A stretch of 64,000 bases of DNA, taken from assembly GCA_963743285.1 (NCBI GenBank), contig CAVUPF010000008.1, positions 1 through 64,000 of the forward strand. The letters run 5' to 3'. Shown in pieces: positions 10,495-19,219 of the stretch (position 1 is its first letter; every line of letters starts with the position of its first letter). The notes under the pieces are model-generated. The model made no database searches. It was not told where the DNA came from and saw nothing but the letters and a program-made list of their open reading frames with translations. A program made the position numbers and the translations under genes. Source of the stretch: CAVUPF01 sp963743285 (lineage in GTDB: Bacteria > Actinomycetota > Thermoleophilia > Solirubrobacterales > 70-9).

Positions 10495-10700
10495 CCGCAG
10501 CGGCCTGTCGGTTTCCGGTGAACTTCGGGTCGGCTGTCGCTGGACCTACAAGGGCCACCACTACAGCTACATCAACGCCGCTGTGAAACCAGCCGCCTGC
10601 AGGCCAAATCGAATTCAGCTTCGGGGGTGGCACCTTCCTCAGCGGCAGCTTCTTTTAAGCCGTGTTCGGTGCCGTGGTAGTCGGTCGGGGTTGGCGGGTG
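10495..10700 (+). pseudogene. Remnant of a small secreted protein (C-terminal module)
   Basis: Around 10540-10590 one frame reads CRWTYKGHHYSYINAA and, after frame changes, IEFSFGGGTFLSGSFF at ~10610-10660. This matches in order the C-terminal part of the intact secreted protein at 11018 (FSYRGHVHSYMSASCP followed by FARATFNLAEGS). No start or signal peptide remains. I interpret it as the 3' remnant of a tandem paralogue of that gene. Confidence 0.55.
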
Positions 10701-11017
10701 CTGCGGCAGGACCGCTACGTCGATTGCTCCATCTCCCCATAGGCCTTAAGCAGCTTCAGATCGTTGCCCACCTTCACCTTCATCGCCCGTCATTCCGGTA
10801 GCCCAGCGGCCCCCGGATGGCGCTACAGTCTCAGAGCGCCATAGAAACGTGGCGTAACCGGGATTCAGTAGAGACGTTTCGCATGAGTCAAATCGCAAGG
10901 CGAGCCCTCGCCGCGATTCGCGACGGCAAGCTCGCCAACCAGACCAAGCCCGCTTGCGGGTTGGACCGCCCCAGCGCAAAGCCCCTGCGATTCTGGGAGA
11001 CGAGGGCGGGGGACTAG

Positions 11018-11800
11018 ATGCGCCGGCGAACCTGGCTGGCGCCGACCCTCGCCGCCCTGGCGATCGCGGCGCTGATCGCCGGCCCGGCCTTCGCCGAACG
11101 CTCCGAGAGCGGCGGCCTGATCGTCTTCCTGAACGGCGGCATCGCCCCCCGCCGGTTGCCCCGCCGCCACTCGGCCCCGGTGGCGGTCCGCCTGCAGGCG
11201 GGGATCCGCACCGCGGAGCGCATCCCACTGCCGCGGGTCAGGGCGATCAGGCTGGAACTGGCCTGGAGGGGGGCGCTTGACACGCGCGGGCTGGCGGTCT
11301 GTCCCCAGGCGAAGTTGCGCAGCGTCGACACTCGTCAGGCGATCGCGGTCTGCGGGCGGGCGCTGGTCGGACGCGGGCGTCTCTATGACCGGGTCTTCAT
11401 CCCGGGCCAGAGTCCGTTTGGCCTCCACGCCCATCTGCTCGCCTTCAACGGCCGGACCAAGCAGGGGCGCACGGCGGTCTGGGTGCAGGCCTACGCCGGT
11501 AACCCACCGGTCTCCTTCGTCTTGCCCTTCCACGTCCGCCACCAGCCCGGCCCCTTCCGCACCGTCTTGGTCAGCGTCGTGCCGCGCTCGGTCGGGCCCT
11601 GGCCCCACTTCGCCCACTTTCAGATCGTGGTCGGGCGGCGCTTTAGCTATCGCGGCCACGTCCACAGCTACATGAGCGCCTCCTGCCCGGTGCCGCCCCG
11701 CTTCACCGAGGGCTTCCTCTCCTTCGCCCGCGCCACCTTCAACCTCGCCGAAGGCAGCCGGCTGAGGGCCGAAGCGGTGCGCAGCTGCCGGGCGCGCTGA
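11018..11800 (+). CDS. Secreted protein of unknown function with paired cysteines
   Basis: 260 residues. The N-terminus is a textbook Sec signal: MRRR, then ~18 hydrophobic residues, then GPAFAE as a likely cleavage site near residue 26. The mature part has a conserved-looking C-terminal module (GPWPHFAHFQIVVGRRFSYR, HSYMSASCP, FARATFNLAEGS, ending RSCRAR) and two more cysteines at ~88 and ~112, suggesting disulfides outside the membrane. A decayed paralogue of this module lies just upstream at 10495-10700. It precedes the MMPL exporter genes on the same strand, but a ~160-bp gap makes an operon uncertain. Function not recognised. Confidence 0.8.
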   Translation: MRRRTWLAPTLAALAIAALIAGPAFAERSESGGLIVFLNGGIAPRRLPRRHSAPVAVRLQAGIRTAERIPLPRVRAIRLELAWRGALDTRGLAVCPQAKLRSVDTRQAIAVCGRALVGRGRLYDRVFIPGQSPFGLHAHLLAFNGRTKQGRTAVWVQAYAGNPPVSFVLPFHVRHQPGPFRTVLVSVVPRSVGPWPHFAHFQIVVGRRFSYRGHVHSYMSASCPVPPRFTEGFLSFARATFNLAEGSRLRAEAVRSCRAR

Positions 11801-12032
11801 GGCACCGCCGGCGCTCAGGCTCCACGCTCACGAATCTGACGGTCCGCAGCAGATGCATTTGCCGAGCACATAAGGCTCCGCTTCGCTGAGTCCTTGCCCT
11901 GGTGCGGATTCGGCGCCGGGATGACTGCGTACCGGGTGGCTGGGGCTACCTTAGAATTGCTGCCATGGGGGGACTCGGCTGCTGAGCCTTCGCAGGCCCG
12001 CCCTGGGCCTTGCCGTCGTTCTCGCCGGCTGC

Positions 12033-12818
12033 TTGGCGCTGGGAGTGTTGGGGATCGGCGTGGAGGGAAAGCTGCAGCCGACCTCGCTGACCGTCCCCGG
12101 CACCGCCTCGGCTCAGGGGCAGGCGCTTGCCGAACGTCACTTCGGCAGCTCCTCGCCCTTCATCATCCTCTTGCGAGGCCCCGCCGCCTCGATCGATCGC
12201 CAGGGCCCGCGCTTGGTCGCGGCCCTGCGCCGCAAGCCCAGCGCGACCGTCATCTCGCCTTGGGACCGCGGCGAGCTCGCCGCACTGCGCCCCGGCCTGC
12301 GGCGCGCCCTGATCCTCGTCGACTTCCACGTCCCGCTGGCCGAGGCGATGCGCCACACCGTCCCGGCCCTTGAACGGACGCTGGAACGCCGGGTTCACCC
12401 GCCGCTGCAAGCCATCCAGTCCGGCTACGCCAGCATCTCGCGCGCCCTGCAGCAGGAATCGCTCGGCGCGACCGAGCGCGCCGAGCTGCTCGCCGCCCCG
12501 CTTCTGATCATCGTCTTGCTCTTCGTCTTCCGCTCGCTGATCGCCGCCGCGATACCCCTGGGCTTCGGGGCGCTCACCGTCCTCGCCGGCCGCGGCGTCC
12601 TCGTCCTGGTCGGCTCCTTGGTCACGATCGAAGCCCTCTCCCTGGTCGTCTGCACGATGATGGGCTTGGCGCTGGGCGTCGATTACTCGCTCTTCATCGT
12701 CTCCCGCTTCCGCGAGGAGCTCGCCCGATTAGACCCGACCTACTTACCTGGCGCCCGCCAGAAGGAGGGCAAGGGCGCGCAGACGGGTGGGGAGTGCGGC
12801 ACACACCCCCGTACCTGA
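12033..12818 (+). CDS. MMPL/RND-family exporter, N-terminal fragment (frameshifted)
   Basis: Hydrophobic TM1 (ALGLAVVLAGCLALGVLGIGVE) lies partly upstream of the listed TTG. The periplasmic domain runs to about residue 130, followed by TM segments LLAAPLLIIVLLFVFRSLIA, GALTVLAGRGVLVLVGSLVT and the family motif GLALGVDYSLFIVSRFREEL. The true start was probably ATG 11965, which is one base out of frame: it is followed by a six-G run, and a seventh G would put ATG in frame with LLSLRRPALG. After FREELA the sequence runs into a ~120-bp non-homologous segment and stops at 12818, while the protein resumes in another frame at 12787. MMPL proteins export lipids, toxic compounds or drugs using the proton gradient. 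Confidence 0.75.
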   Translation: MALGVLGIGVEGKLQPTSLTVPGTASAQGQALAERHFGSSSPFIILLRGPAASIDRQGPRLVAALRRKPSATVISPWDRGELAALRPGLRRALILVDFHVPLAEAMRHTVPALERTLERRVHPPLQAIQSGYASISRALQQESLGATERAELLAAPLLIIVLLFVFRSLIAAAIPLGFGALTVLAGRGVLVLVGSLVTIEALSLVVCTMMGLALGVDYSLFIVSRFREELARLDPTYLPGARQKEGKGAQTGGECGTHPRT

Positions 12819-15177
12819 CCTGACCGGGCCGAGCCAGGACGCGGCGGCGCGAAGCCTCCGCCGCCGCCAGGCGCGTGAGGCGGCGCTGCGCACCCGCCAG
12901 AGCGCCGGCCGAACCACGGTCTTCGCCGGCATCACCCTCTTCTCGGCGATCTTCCTCTCCTCCTTCCTGCAGCCGGGCTCGCTGCTCTTCTCGCTGGCGA
13001 CGGCACTCGTCATCGTCACCGCGATCAGCGTCGTCATCGCGACCGTGGCGCTGCCCTCGCTGCTCGCTCTGCTCGGCGCGCGGGTCGACGCGGTGAGGAT
13101 CGGCGGGGGCCCCCGGGCCGGCGGGCGCTCGCGCGTCGCCGCCGCGGCCGGTGCCGCACTGCGTCGTCCCGGCCTCGCCGCCATCCTGGTCGCAGCCCCC
13201 CTGCTGCTGCTCGCCGCTCCTGCGCTTGCCTTCAACACAGGCGCCCCCGGCGTCGGGGAGCTCTCCGCATCCAACCCTGCCCGCAGGAGCACCGAACAGA
13301 TCGACAGCGCCGTCGGCCCCGGCTGGGAGGCGCCCTTCATCATCGTCGCCGAAGCCCCTGCCGGCCCGATCACCACGCCGAAGCGGCTGGCCTTGCTTGC
13401 CCGCTGGCAGCGGCGCATCGCCTCCCAGCCCGGCGTGCGCGCGGTGATCGGCCCCGGCCAGATCGTTCACGCCGCCGCTCCGCTGCGCAGGCTGGGACAA
13501 AGGATCACCGCCCCGGGCAATCGCGGCCCTGCCGGGCTCGCGCAGCTGGGCCCGGGACTGCGCCGCGCCGCGCGCGCCGTCGGGCACCTACGCGGTGGCA
13601 TCGCCCGTGCCGCGGAGGGCAGCGGCCTGCTTGGGCAGGGAGCCGAACGTGCGGGGCAGGGCGCCGGCCTGCTCGCGGGAGGGCTTGCCACTGCGGCTGG
13701 CGGCGGCGCCCGGGCGGCCGCCGCGCTACCGCAGCTGCAGAGCGGGACCAAGCGTCTCGCCACGGGCCAGCGCAAGGCATCTGCGGCGGGCTTCACGCTC
13801 GCCACAGGCCTGAACTCCCTCCTGCCCACCGTGCGCGGCAACGGGCTGGGGCGGGCGCGACGCTTGGCGAATCAGCTCCGCAGCGCCGCTCGCAGCGATC
13901 CCAGCCTGCAGCCGGAGGCGACGCAGGCCACGATCGTCGAGCGAGCGCTCGAAACCACCCACGAAGAACTGCAGCGCCTCAGCGGCGTCGCCAACGGGTT
14001 GAACGGCGGCCTCGAACGCCTCGCCTCCGGCGGCAAGCGCATTGCAGGCGGGACGCAACGCCTCTCCGCCGCGGCAAGCGGTCTGGCTGGAGGCCTGCAG
14101 CGCCTCCAAGGCGGCGCCCGGCGCCTCGCAGGCGGCCTCGGCGAACTCAAGGGCGGTGCCGGAGCTTTGCAGCACGGCCTGGCAGGTGGTTACCGGCGCT
14201 CTCACCCGTTGCAGGCCGGCCTGCGCCGCGCCGGCGTGCGCGTCTCGGCGACGGTTGCGCCACTGGCCCGTGGGGTGCGCCGGCTGCGCCGCGACTCGCC
14301 GCACCTCTTCGAATCCGGCTACTTCGTCATCTCCGCGCTCGACGGCGCCCCTCCCGGCGCCCGCGCCCTCGCCGGCGAGTCGGTCGACCTGGGCGGCGGC
14401 GGCCAGGCGGCGCGGATGCTTGTCATCTCCACCCAGGCCCTCAACACCGCCGGCTCGCGCGCGGTCGGTGAACAGCTCAACTCCGACGCTGCGCGGATGG
14501 GCCGCGCAGGCGGCGTCCTCACCGGCGTCAGCGGCGGGGCGGCGATCCTCAACGACTACAGCTCCGCCACCAAAGCGCGGATCCCCCTGGTAATCGCCGC
14601 GGTCATCCTCATCACCTTCCTGGTCCTCGTCGCCATTCTTCGCGCCCTGCCCCTCGCCGCGCTTGCCGTGGTCCTCAACCTCGGCTCGGTCGGCGCCGCC
14701 CTGGGGGTGATGACCCTCGTCTCGAAGATCCCCGCCGGTTACCCTCTCGGCGGCCATCCCTACATCGACACGGTAGGCGCCGCGGGGATCTTCGCCGTCA
14801 CCTTCGGCCTCTCGATCGACTACGCGGTCTTCCTCATCGCGCGGATGCGTGAACGCTATGACGTGGACGGCGACAACGCCGCGGCGATCGCCTTCGGCCT
14901 GGAGCGAACCGCCTCGGTGATCACCGGGGCCGCCGCGATCATGGCCGCCGTCTTCATCTCCTTTGCCGCCGCGCCGATCGCCACGGTCAGCCAGATGGGC
15001 TTGGGGCTGACCGTCGCCATCCTGCTCGACGCAACGGTGGTGCGGATCGTCTTGCTGCCGGCGCTGATGCTCTTGCTCGGCGATCGCGTCTGGTGGCTGC
15101 CGAGACCGCTCGATCGCGTGCTGCCGCGGTTTAACGTTCATGGAGCGCCGCCGGGTGCGCTCAAGGAAGGGACGTAG
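12787..15177 (+). CDS. MMPL/RND-family exporter, main part
   Basis: Sense resumes at RQAREAALRTRQSAGRTTVF, directly continuing the cytosolic loop after FREELA of the upstream fragment, so both halves were one ~1,040-residue transporter. TM segments follow (GITLFSAIFLSSFLQPG, LATALVIVTAISVVIATVAL, AAILVAAPLLLLAAPALAF). The large second exterior domain is unusually rich in Gly/Ala/Leu/Arg repeats (residues ~230-480). Then come IPLVIAAVILITFLVLVAIL and the second family motif TFGLSIDYAVFLIARMRERY. The GTG at 12787 is an ORF boundary, not a convincing start. The next gene follows after 3 bp, indicating an operon with a small secreted partner. Confidence 0.85.
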   Translation: MGSAAHTPVPDLTGPSQDAAARSLRRRQAREAALRTRQSAGRTTVFAGITLFSAIFLSSFLQPGSLLFSLATALVIVTAISVVIATVALPSLLALLGARVDAVRIGGGPRAGGRSRVAAAAGAALRRPGLAAILVAAPLLLLAAPALAFNTGAPGVGELSASNPARRSTEQIDSAVGPGWEAPFIIVAEAPAGPITTPKRLALLARWQRRIASQPGVRAVIGPGQIVHAAAPLRRLGQRITAPGNRGPAGLAQLGPGLRRAARAVGHLRGGIARAAEGSGLLGQGAERAGQGAGLLAGGLATAAGGGARAAAALPQLQSGTKRLATGQRKASAAGFTLATGLNSLLPTVRGNGLGRARRLANQLRSAARSDPSLQPEATQATIVERALETTHEELQRLSGVANGLNGGLERLASGGKRIAGGTQRLSAAASGLAGGLQRLQGGARRLAGGLGELKGGAGALQHGLAGGYRRSHPLQAGLRRAGVRVSATVAPLARGVRRLRRDSPHLFESGYFVISALDGAPPGARALAGESVDLGGGGQAARMLVISTQALNTAGSRAVGEQLNSDAARMGRAGGVLTGVSGGAAILNDYSSATKARIPLVIAAVILITFLVLVAILRALPLAALAVVLNLGSVGAALGVMTLVSKIPAGYPLGGHPYIDTVGAAGIFAVTFGLSIDYAVFLIARMRERYDVDGDNAAAIAFGLERTASVITGAAAIMAAVFISFAAAPIATVSQMGLGLTVAILLDATVVRIVLLPALMLLLGDRVWWLPRPLDRVLPRFNVHGAPPGALKEGT

Positions 15178-15180
15178 GGC

Positions 15181-15693
15181 ATGCAAGAGATCGGAAATCG
15201 CAAAGTCGCGCTCACGGCGGGATGGGCGCTGCTCGGCGCGCTCGCGGCGGCTCTCTTGCTCAGCACGCCCGCCGTCGCCGAAGGGCCTCCGACTCGGTCC
15301 GAATACGTCGAACGCCTTGAGGGAATCTGCAAGCCGAACGCATTGGCGACCCAGCGAACGATGAAGGGGATTCGCGCCCTGGTCAGCGCCGAACGCCTCA
15401 GCCTCGCCGCAAGCAGGTTCTCCCGCGCAACGCAGTTCTTCGACGACACCGTGCGCGAAATCGCCGTCGTCACCCGCCCCCCGGCCGACACGGCGAGGCT
15501 CGCCAAGTGGTTCGTCTACCTCGGCCGCCAGGAGTCCTACTTGAAGGCGATCACGACGCAGCTGCGCGCCGGCCACACGATTTCGGCGCAGCGACTCACC
15601 GCGCGCTTCATCAAAAACGGCAACCTCGCCAATAACACGGTGCTCGCCTTCGGCTTCAACTACTGCAGCTTCAAGTTCTCGAGGTATGGCTAG
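15181..15693 (+). CDS. Small secreted protein co-transcribed with the MMPL exporter
   Basis: 170 residues; ATG 15181 follows AAGGAAGGG and lies 3 bp after the exporter stop. A signal peptide spans residues ~9-34 (VALTAGWALLGALAAALLLS then TPAVAEG). The mature part is helical with a cysteine near each end (EGICKPNA and FGFNYCSFKF), so one disulfide is likely. No enzyme motif is seen. Placement suggests a periplasmic or wall-associated accessory factor for the exporter, but that rests on context alone. Confidence 0.75.
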   Translation: MQEIGNRKVALTAGWALLGALAAALLLSTPAVAEGPPTRSEYVERLEGICKPNALATQRTMKGIRALVSAERLSLAASRFSRATQFFDDTVREIAVVTRPPADTARLAKWFVYLGRQESYLKAITTQLRAGHTISAQRLTARFIKNGNLANNTVLAFGFNYCSFKFSRYG

Positions 15694-15794
15694 CCCCGCC
15701 GCCTGCCCGCTCTGCCTTCATCGCGCCGCACCGCTGCAAGTCGCGCCGCCCATTCCTCTTCGGACGGCGGGCATGCCCGACAATCGGGACCATA

Positions 15795-15857
15795 ATCGGT
15801 ATGCCATAGGACCGATACGTTGATCGCGAGAAATGCCTTATCTGAGCAAATTTCTCG
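15795..15857. terminator. Two inverted repeats downstream of the exporter operon
   Basis: ATCGGT at 15795-15800 pairs with ACCGAT at 15811-15816, and CGAGAAAT at 15827-15834 pairs with ATTTCTCG at 15850-15857. Neither is followed by a clear T tract. They lie in the 360-bp gap between 15693 and 16058 and may be terminators or operators. Otherwise nothing coding is seen in the gap. Confidence 0.35.
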
Positions 15858-16057
15858 GTAACCAACGCCCTTTAATCGTCGATAACCTGGATCTTCGGTC
15901 CGCCATCGTTCTCTGATTTCGCTACCCTTACGGGTGGCCTGTCTACAGGACACGCGCCACCTCGGATCAGTAGGAGCCTGGGTGGCCGATCTGTTCTCGT
16001 CGTCGATGGCTCGCGCCGGACGCAGGCTGATCGCAAAGCGAAGGGCTGCACCCAGAT

Positions 16058-16525
16058 ATGAGCGACGTTCAAGAGGCTCCGCCAGCCGACTTCGAGGAGG
16101 CCTCCTCGCGCCTTGAGGCCGCAGTCATCGATGCCTGCGGGCAATGTATGGAGTGGCCCGCCAAGGTGGCCGCAGGCATCTACGCGACGCTCGACTTCGC
16201 GGTGGCCGACGAGGCGGCCTGCTGTTGCTTTGCGATCGAGCCGCCGCCGTCAGGGCCCGAGGAGCAGCACCGCTATGCGCTGGCGATCGACCACTTCGCC
16301 GAGCTGCTCGGAACGGTCGCGCCACAGCGCCGCCCGGTCTCGACCGACAGGGCGGTGGTCCGCTCGGTCGCAGCGATGATCGCCGAGCACCTGCGTGGCG
16401 GCAGGCAGCAGTGCCTGAGCGCGATCGGCCCGGATCTGGTCCAGCTGTGCCTGCTGCCCTATCTCAGCTTTGCGGAGGCCAAGAGCTGGGCGGAGCGGAC
16501 GTCTCGTCCTTTGGCATTGAGCTGA
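16058..16525 (+). CDS. TetR-like ligand-binding-domain protein without a visible HTH
   Basis: 155 residues, mostly helical. RLEAAVIDACGQCMEWPAKV and AAGIYATLDFAVADEAA resemble the segment that follows the DNA-binding helices in TetR-family regulators (start of the ligand-binding domain), and the rest (HRYALAIDHFAELLGTVAP, AAMIAEHLRGG, LVQLCLLPYLSFAEA) fits the same fold. The N-terminal ~45-residue helix-turn-helix expected of a TetR protein is absent, and none is found just upstream. A cysteine cluster (ACCC) is unusual. It could be a sensor-only derivative or a truncated regulator. It converges on the DUF2600 gene. Confidence 0.6.
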   Translation: MSDVQEAPPADFEEASSRLEAAVIDACGQCMEWPAKVAAGIYATLDFAVADEAACCCFAIEPPPSGPEEQHRYALAIDHFAELLGTVAPQRRPVSTDRAVVRSVAAMIAEHLRGGRQQCLSAIGPDLVQLCLLPYLSFAEAKSWAERTSRPLALS

Positions 16526-16600
16526 TCTCGAACCCTTAAGGCCTTTCGCCCAGCGGCCGTTGCCGTCGGTGATGATCGCTACGTATCTGGGAGGCCGTTC

Positions 16601-17659
16601 TCAGCCATCGCCTTGAAACCGCATCGCGACGATGATCGGTCGCACCGTGGCGCCAAGGGAGTCGATAATGCGGGTGCGGATTGGCTCGGCATAAGGGGTT
16701 CGCGCCTCAGGCGTACTCAGGTAGAAGCCGGCGACGCCGGAGAGGATGGCGGTATGCCGTGGGCCGTGACGGAGCTGGGCGCTCGCCGCCCTCGCGCGGG
16801 CGCTGATCAGGGCGAGGCGGTCGGCGGCCGCCAGGTTGCTCGCGTAATAGGTCATGTAGTTGTGGGCGCCGGTGGCGAGGTCATCGTCGCGATCGACCAG
16901 GTCGTCGAGCAGGACGCTCAGCGCTCCGATCGGCGGGAAGTAGGCGGCATCGATCAGCGCCGCCTCCTCCTCGGTGGCGCTTGGATCTGCGGCGGCGGCG
17001 ATCAGCGCATGCGCCGCGACCGATGAGCTGGCGCCGGCGGCGACCTCCCACCACAGATAGCCCGGCGGGCACTCTTGCCGCGACGCCCAGGCCTCCAGCT
17101 GCGCGGGCCCCTCCTGCGCGGCGGCGTGGGTGTAGCTCTGTCCCTCTGCGCAGCGCCCGGCGGCCCGCCTTGCCAGGGGCAGGGCGCTGGCCTGCGATGG
17201 CAGCGAGCCAACCGCCTGCCGGCATGCCGTGACCAGGGCCTGCAGGTAGCCGCCGTCTTCGCGCTGGGGGTGAAGGCGGTACCAGTCGGCCAGCGCCGCG
17301 CCGGGGGAGAGCGCATCGGTCAGCGCCCGGTGAAGCTGCAGGCCGCTTGCGAGCTGGTCCGCGGCGTCCTGCTCGCTGAGGCTGTCGAGGTAGTCGACGG
17401 CTACCTGGAAGGCCGCCATCGCCCCTACCGCGGTGCCTCTGTAGCGGCGCGGCGCCAGGATGGCGAAGACGGCGGTCGCCTCGACGTTTCGGCCCTTCTC
17501 GCGCAAGGCGGCGAGGGCATGACCGCGCAGGGTGGGATCGGGGATCGCCTCGGCGAGGGCTTCCCAGCGACGCAGCTCACGGTGGACCCGGGGGACGATC
17601 GAGCGCCGATAGACCGCCAGGGCGTACCCCACGGCGACCCCATCTCGGGCGGCGCTCAC
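16601..17659 (-). CDS. DUF2600-family protein (tetraprenyl-beta-curcumene synthase-like)
   Basis: The GTG at 17659 is preferred because VSAARDGVAVGYALAVYRRS starts the conserved region; the open frame extends to 17800 with atypical sequence. Features of the family: YRRSIVPRVHRELRRW, LREKGRNVEATAVFAILAP, VDYLDSLSEQ, the Trp-rich GYLWWEVAAGASSSVAAHAL, an acidic VLLDDLVDRDDDLATGAHNY segment and C-terminal PIIVAMRF. In Bacillus the family member YtpB cyclises tetraprenyl diphosphate, and the acidic segments could bind Mg-diphosphate. Product in this organism unknown. 353 residues, near full family length; no terpene genes are adjacent. Confidence 0.8.
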   Translation of the reverse strand: MSAARDGVAVGYALAVYRRSIVPRVHRELRRWEALAEAIPDPTLRGHALAALREKGRNVEATAVFAILAPRRYRGTAVGAMAAFQVAVDYLDSLSEQDAADQLASGLQLHRALTDALSPGAALADWYRLHPQREDGGYLQALVTACRQAVGSLPSQASALPLARRAAGRCAEGQSYTHAAAQEGPAQLEAWASRQECPPGYLWWEVAAGASSSVAAHALIAAAADPSATEEEAALIDAAYFPPIGALSVLLDDLVDRDDDLATGAHNYMTYYASNLAAADRLALISARARAASAQLRHGPRHTAILSGVAGFYLSTPEARTPYAEPIRTRIIDSLGATVRPIIVAMRFQGDG

Positions 17660-17899
17660 CGCTTTAATATGAACCCCGGCCTTGGACCCTTGAGCCACGT
17701 CTTTCCGGAGACTCTCTGAAACTCGGCCGCAGTGGTGGCCCGAGGTCGACTGCCTCCTCATCGGCCGCATAGATGTGAACGCGGACGGCGGGCTTCGCAA
17801 TCTCCGGCTCGCTTGCTCGGCGGCGCCTTTTCCCGAGCTTGGCTGTGGCGCCCCAAGATGCAGCGGTTGCGATCTTTCGGGGCTCTGATCGGCCGAGCG

Positions 17900-18184
17900 C
17901 TAGCCCCGCACAGCGGTCCGAGGGACCCACCACACCTCGCGCGCTCGCCGTTGCAGACGGCTTACCCTTAGGCCCGAGCCGGCAATCTGCTCGACATGGC
18001 CGCCGACGTGGGCCACCGCCTCCCGCCCCAGCCGCCTGGCTTCGCCCTCGCCGAGTCCTTCGAGACGACGCAGCTCGGCGACCACGTCCTGGTCGCGCAC
18101 GGCCCAGATGCCCGTGCTGTTGTCCTCGAGCTGCGAGAGGTTGTCGGGGCTGGTCACGGCGTCAACGGCTGCTTGGGAGATCAT
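17900..18184 (-). CDS. Small protein divergent from an Xre regulator
   Basis: 95 residues from ATG 18184 (MISQAAVDAVTSPDNLSQLE ... VVAELRRLEGLGEGEARRLG). A longer open frame exists to 18565 but runs over the divergent Xre gene. The sequence looks like a small soluble helical protein; no domain is recognised. Being head-to-head with an Xre repressor across ~100 bp, it may be its regulatory target or partner. The absence of a good Shine-Dalgarno lowers confidence. Confidence 0.45.
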   Translation of the reverse strand: MISQAAVDAVTSPDNLSQLEDNSTGIWAVRDQDVVAELRRLEGLGEGEARRLGREAVAHVGGHVEQIAGSGLRVSRLQRRAREVWWVPRTAVRG

Positions 18185-18283
18185 CGGCGCAGGGTAGGTA
18201 TGGCCACGGACGTAGCCGGCCCAGCGCCGATCAAGTCGCGTCGGGTGTAGACAACTCACTTCGCAGCGGCGGAATGCGCACTC

Positions 18284-18547
18284 ATGGACGTGACGGCGCG
18301 CTTCGGCAAGAACCTCTCCTGCCGCCGCCACGATGCCGGCATGACCCAGGCCGAGCTTGCGGCCCGCGCCTCGATGCACCGCACCGAGGTCAGCCACCTG
18401 GAGAGGGGCGAGCGCTGCCTGCGCATCGAGACCCTCCTCAAGCTCGTTGGGGCGTTCTGGGTCGACCCCGCCGGCCTGCTGGAGCGAACCGCCTGGGTGC
18501 CCGAGCCAGCCGGCGACGGGCGCTACGTCGTACCCGATCCTCACTGA
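18284..18547 (+). CDS. Xre-family HTH transcriptional regulator
   Basis: 87 residues. Residues ~6-62 form a complete Xre/HTH_3 domain: FGKNLSCRRHDAGMTQAELA (helices 1-2), ASMHRTEVSHLERGERCLRI (recognition helix and turn) and ETLLKLVGAFWVDPAGLL. A short C-terminal extension (PEPAGDGRYVVPDPH) follows. Start ATG 18284. It is divergent from the small gene ending at 17900, so the ~100-bp gap probably holds the shared operator. Single-domain Xre proteins are typically repressors of their own and neighbouring genes. Confidence 0.85.
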   Translation: MDVTARFGKNLSCRRHDAGMTQAELAARASMHRTEVSHLERGERCLRIETLLKLVGAFWVDPAGLLERTAWVPEPAGDGRYVVPDPH

Positions 18548-18677
18548 GCGCCTCGAGACTCTCACCGGGGGCGAGAGGGGGGGCGAGCTTTCCCTCCGCC
18601 GTGCTCATCGAGGCAAAGAGAAAACACCCCGGTTGGCGCGGACAGCCTCCGGGGTCGACACAGGACGTTGAGCTTCC

Positions 18678-18962
18678 ATGCCCCAGAACCGAAGCCCGCG
18701 CCGCGAGCCCCCCTCTCCAAGCCCCGAGGACGCGATTCTGCAGCGCGCCGCGCTGACCTATGTCCTCGTCGAGCACCCGACCCGCCTCACCCAGGGCGAG
18801 CTGACCCGCGTCCTCGCCGACGACCCCGAGGACGCCGCGCAGCGCAACGCGGTGGTCCGCGCGATCGGCGAGCTCGCCGCCGCCGGCCTCCTGCGCCGCG
18901 ACGGCCACTTCGTCTCACCGACCCGCGCCGCCCTTTACTTCGACCGCCTTGCCCTGAGCTGA
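18678..18962 (+). CDS. Small winged-helix-like DNA-binding protein
   Basis: 94 residues from ATG 18678. The core reads AALTYVLVEHPTRLTQGELT, then VVRAIGELAAAGLLRRDGHF and VSPTRAALYFDRLAL. This is the pattern of a winged helix in which a recognition helix is followed by a beta wing (LLRRDGHFVSPT). No other domain. It lies 130 bp after the Xre gene on the same strand; a role in transcription is inferred from fold alone. Confidence 0.65.
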   Translation: MPQNRSPRREPPSPSPEDAILQRAALTYVLVEHPTRLTQGELTRVLADDPEDAAQRNAVVRAIGELAAAGLLRRDGHFVSPTRAALYFDRLALS

Positions 18963-19088
18963 CTCTCTCAACTCCGACCGAGTTCCCCGCCCGGGCCGCC
19001 CTCCTACCGGCCAGAGAGGGCATTCGAGGCGGCGCGGGGATGAGCCTTGGCCGCCGCCAAGGGCCGGGCCGCAGAGTGCCGACCCGAA

Positions 19089-19113
19089 TTTTGATCATTC
19101 GCAGCGATCAAAA
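19089..19113. terminator. Perfect 8-bp inverted repeat TTTTGATC / GATCAAAA
   Basis: TTTTGATC at 19089-19096 pairs with GATCAAAA at 19106-19113 around a 9-nt loop. It follows the winged-helix gene and precedes the surface-protein gene, so it could be a terminator or an operator site. Confidence 0.4.
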
Positions 19114-19219
19114 GTAGAAGCGCCGCCCGTCCCACGCATCGTGGGGCAGCACTGCGCTGTAGCCTGCCTTCGAGCAGACGTTCGCGGAGGCGTGAGCGGG
19201 ACCAGGAAACGGAGGAATC

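Noticed and set aside
13726..15576. 616-codon open frame on the minus strand opposite the MMPL gene
   Set aside because: It is the antisense shadow of a very GC-rich Ala/Gly/Arg-rich coding region; its composition (Asp/Arg/Gly/Gln-rich) has no domain and the plus-strand frame is clearly MMPL.
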